DNA of 64,000 nucleotides from assembly GCF_024679095.1 (NCBI RefSeq), contig NW_026111823.1:10001-74000 (forward strand), written 5' to 3'. This document shows positions 63,175 to 64,000 of this stretch, piece by piece. This DNA is from Eriocheir sinensis. Its lineage: Eukaryota > Arthropoda > Malacostraca > Decapoda > Varunidae. The stretch's first letter is position 1. Every line of letters begins with the position of its first letter. The translations under genes and the position numbers were made by a program. The notes beneath the pieces were generated by a model. The model saw only the letters and a list, made by a program, of their open reading frames with translations. It had not been told where the DNA came from and ran no database searches.

Positions 63175-64000
63175 GACACCCACAAGTTTTACAATAACTG
63201 CGCTCTATTTGCTTTCAGTGTCAGTTAAGAAATTGCTAATTCAAAATGCCGTCCAACCTGAGAGATTGCGAAGTATGTTGCGAGAAGTTCGCTCCTAAGT
63301 ATTTTAGTAACTCCTCTGCTTGTCGCTTTTGTGTTAGCGACCGTAAGTACGACGATTTGAAAATGAAATATGACATTTTAGAAAAACAATACGAATCCCT
63401 GAAGGAGTTTGTTGCGGCCAACATAGTTATGCCGTAGACTAGCGACGCTGCCCCTTCTATGTTTAACCCGACCGAGCCGATCTATGCCCAAGTCACGACG
63501 AATTCGAGTACCGTAGCACCTGATGACGGTTTCATTCCTGTAAGGAATGGAGCCAGGCCTTATACGCCAAGAAAAGGGTTGGAACTTACGACCTTCAAAC
63601 GATTTGCTATTTTAAAGGTAAAAGTTGAAGAGGAACACGAAATCCGGTTAATTGGCGATTCCATGATCAGAGGTCAGTTAACAAAATTTTGCGGTCGTGC
63701 TTCATAATTATGAGAAACGTAAGCGCATGTGTTTCCCCGGTATAGGTGTAGATGGCATCACTGCGGCGCGCGACGATGTTATGACCGGCTGAGACCAAAA
63801 CTCACTGTTCGTCACCATGTCGGAACGAACGACGTAAAGGACAATCGTTCAGAAGAATTAATGGAAAAGTATCATAGACTGATCCGACAATTCAAGGAAA
63901 AAACAAACAACATAATGACATCTGGTATCCTCCCGCGGATGAGAGAAAGTAACGCTTTTTACAGCAAAGCCTTCAGCACTAACAACCGACTTAAGTCATT
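63175..64000 (+). mobile_element. CR1-like LINE 5' portion, right-arm copy (runs off window)
   Basis: Mirror of the LINE at 40,262-39,485. ORF1 starts at ATG 63,246 with a cysteine-rich finger (CEVCCEKF..CRFC) and a short heptad-like helix. It stops at TAG 63,435-63,437, with the same frame reopening to 63,707 and including the esterase block IGDSMIRGQ. Downstream, GIGVDGI and GTNDV-like blocks follow in shifted frames (about 63,745-63,835). The same TAG is present in the left arm, so it predates the duplication. The rest lies beyond the window. Confidence 0.85.
63246..63707 (+). pseudogene. LINE ORF1: cysteine finger plus esterase N-terminus
   Basis: 63 codons to the TAG, then an in-frame open stretch. 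The cysteine spacing (C-x2-C ... C-x2-C within about 22 residues) suggests a PHD/treble-clef-type zinc finger, as in CR1 ORF1. GDS at about 63,657 is the nucleophile block of SGNH esterases and is in frame here, unlike in the left arm. Stops at 63,437 and 63,707 break the protein. Start chosen at 63,246 because it precedes the finger directly. Confidence 0.7.

Larger units (their letters stand above)
49918..64000. repeat. Right arm of giant inverted repeat, split by an LTR element
   Basis: Reverse complement of 45,200 down to about 39,485. The arm begins at GATAGAAAGATACAGG (49,918). It continues through TG/AC microsatellites, the CRE pair, the THAP exon and the AGT array to 53,811. After the 8.6-kb LTR insertion it resumes at 62,389 and runs past the window end. 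Two near-identical halves with different microsatellite lengths and one private insertion show that the arms have evolved separately. Confidence 0.9.

Overview
The window looks like non-genic DNA from a large, repeat-rich arthropod genome, most probably a decapod crustacean. The grounds are very long dinucleotide microsatellites ((AG)n up to about 340 bp), strand-asymmetric purine or pyrimidine tracts hundreds of bases long, several CR1-like LINE families in decay, a tRNA-derived SINE, a hAT-type MITE, a Gypsy-like LTR element, and a degenerate (TTAGG)n tract, the arthropod telomere motif. I found no convincing intact host gene. Nearly all long open frames are translations of simple repeats. 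The organism call is inference.

Layout. 1-6.1 kb: pyrimidine and purine tracts with four LINE fragments. 6.3-9.2 kb: a possible hAT end, then a hidden, highly degenerate tandem array of about 160-bp units. 9.2-13.1 kb: a SINE abutting a 0.7-kb fold-back, then a promoter-like segment and a broken THAP-type zinc-finger exon, and a second SINE end. 13.3-19.1 kb: purine-rich DNA, another degenerate tandem array, (ACTG)n and compound microsatellites. 19.1-24.3 kb: three LINE fragments, one with a 29-bp snap-back at its 5' end. 25.3-27.9 kb: a complete hAT MITE with a perfect 8-bp target duplication, then nested GGTACC-rich palindromes. 28-38 kb: microsatellites, a LINE fragment, telomere-like repeats and degenerate pyrimidine-rich tandem arrays.

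38.6-64 kb is the most structured part. A very large inverted repeat has arms at 39.5-45.2 kb and 49.9-53.8 plus 62.4-64.0 kb. It surrounds a 4.7-kb centre holding two tandem CR1-like LINEs. Each arm carries, from outside in, the 5' part of a LINE (zinc-finger/esterase ORF1), microsatellites, and a THAP-domain exon with CRE motifs nearby. The right arm is split by an 8,573-bp Gypsy-like LTR element on the minus strand: gag zinc knuckle, protease, RT, RNase H, integrase and an env-like frame. It is flanked by the 4-bp duplication ACGG, and the left arm keeps the empty site. The arms therefore separated before the insertion, or else they are two haplotypes joined head to head in the assembly.

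The mobile elements act as copies rather than as a cooperating gene set. Their coding regions are broken by stops, frameshifts or 5' truncation, so all appear inactive. A recurrent theme is that LINE 3' ends abut microsatellites; one family repeatedly sits inside (GGA)n.
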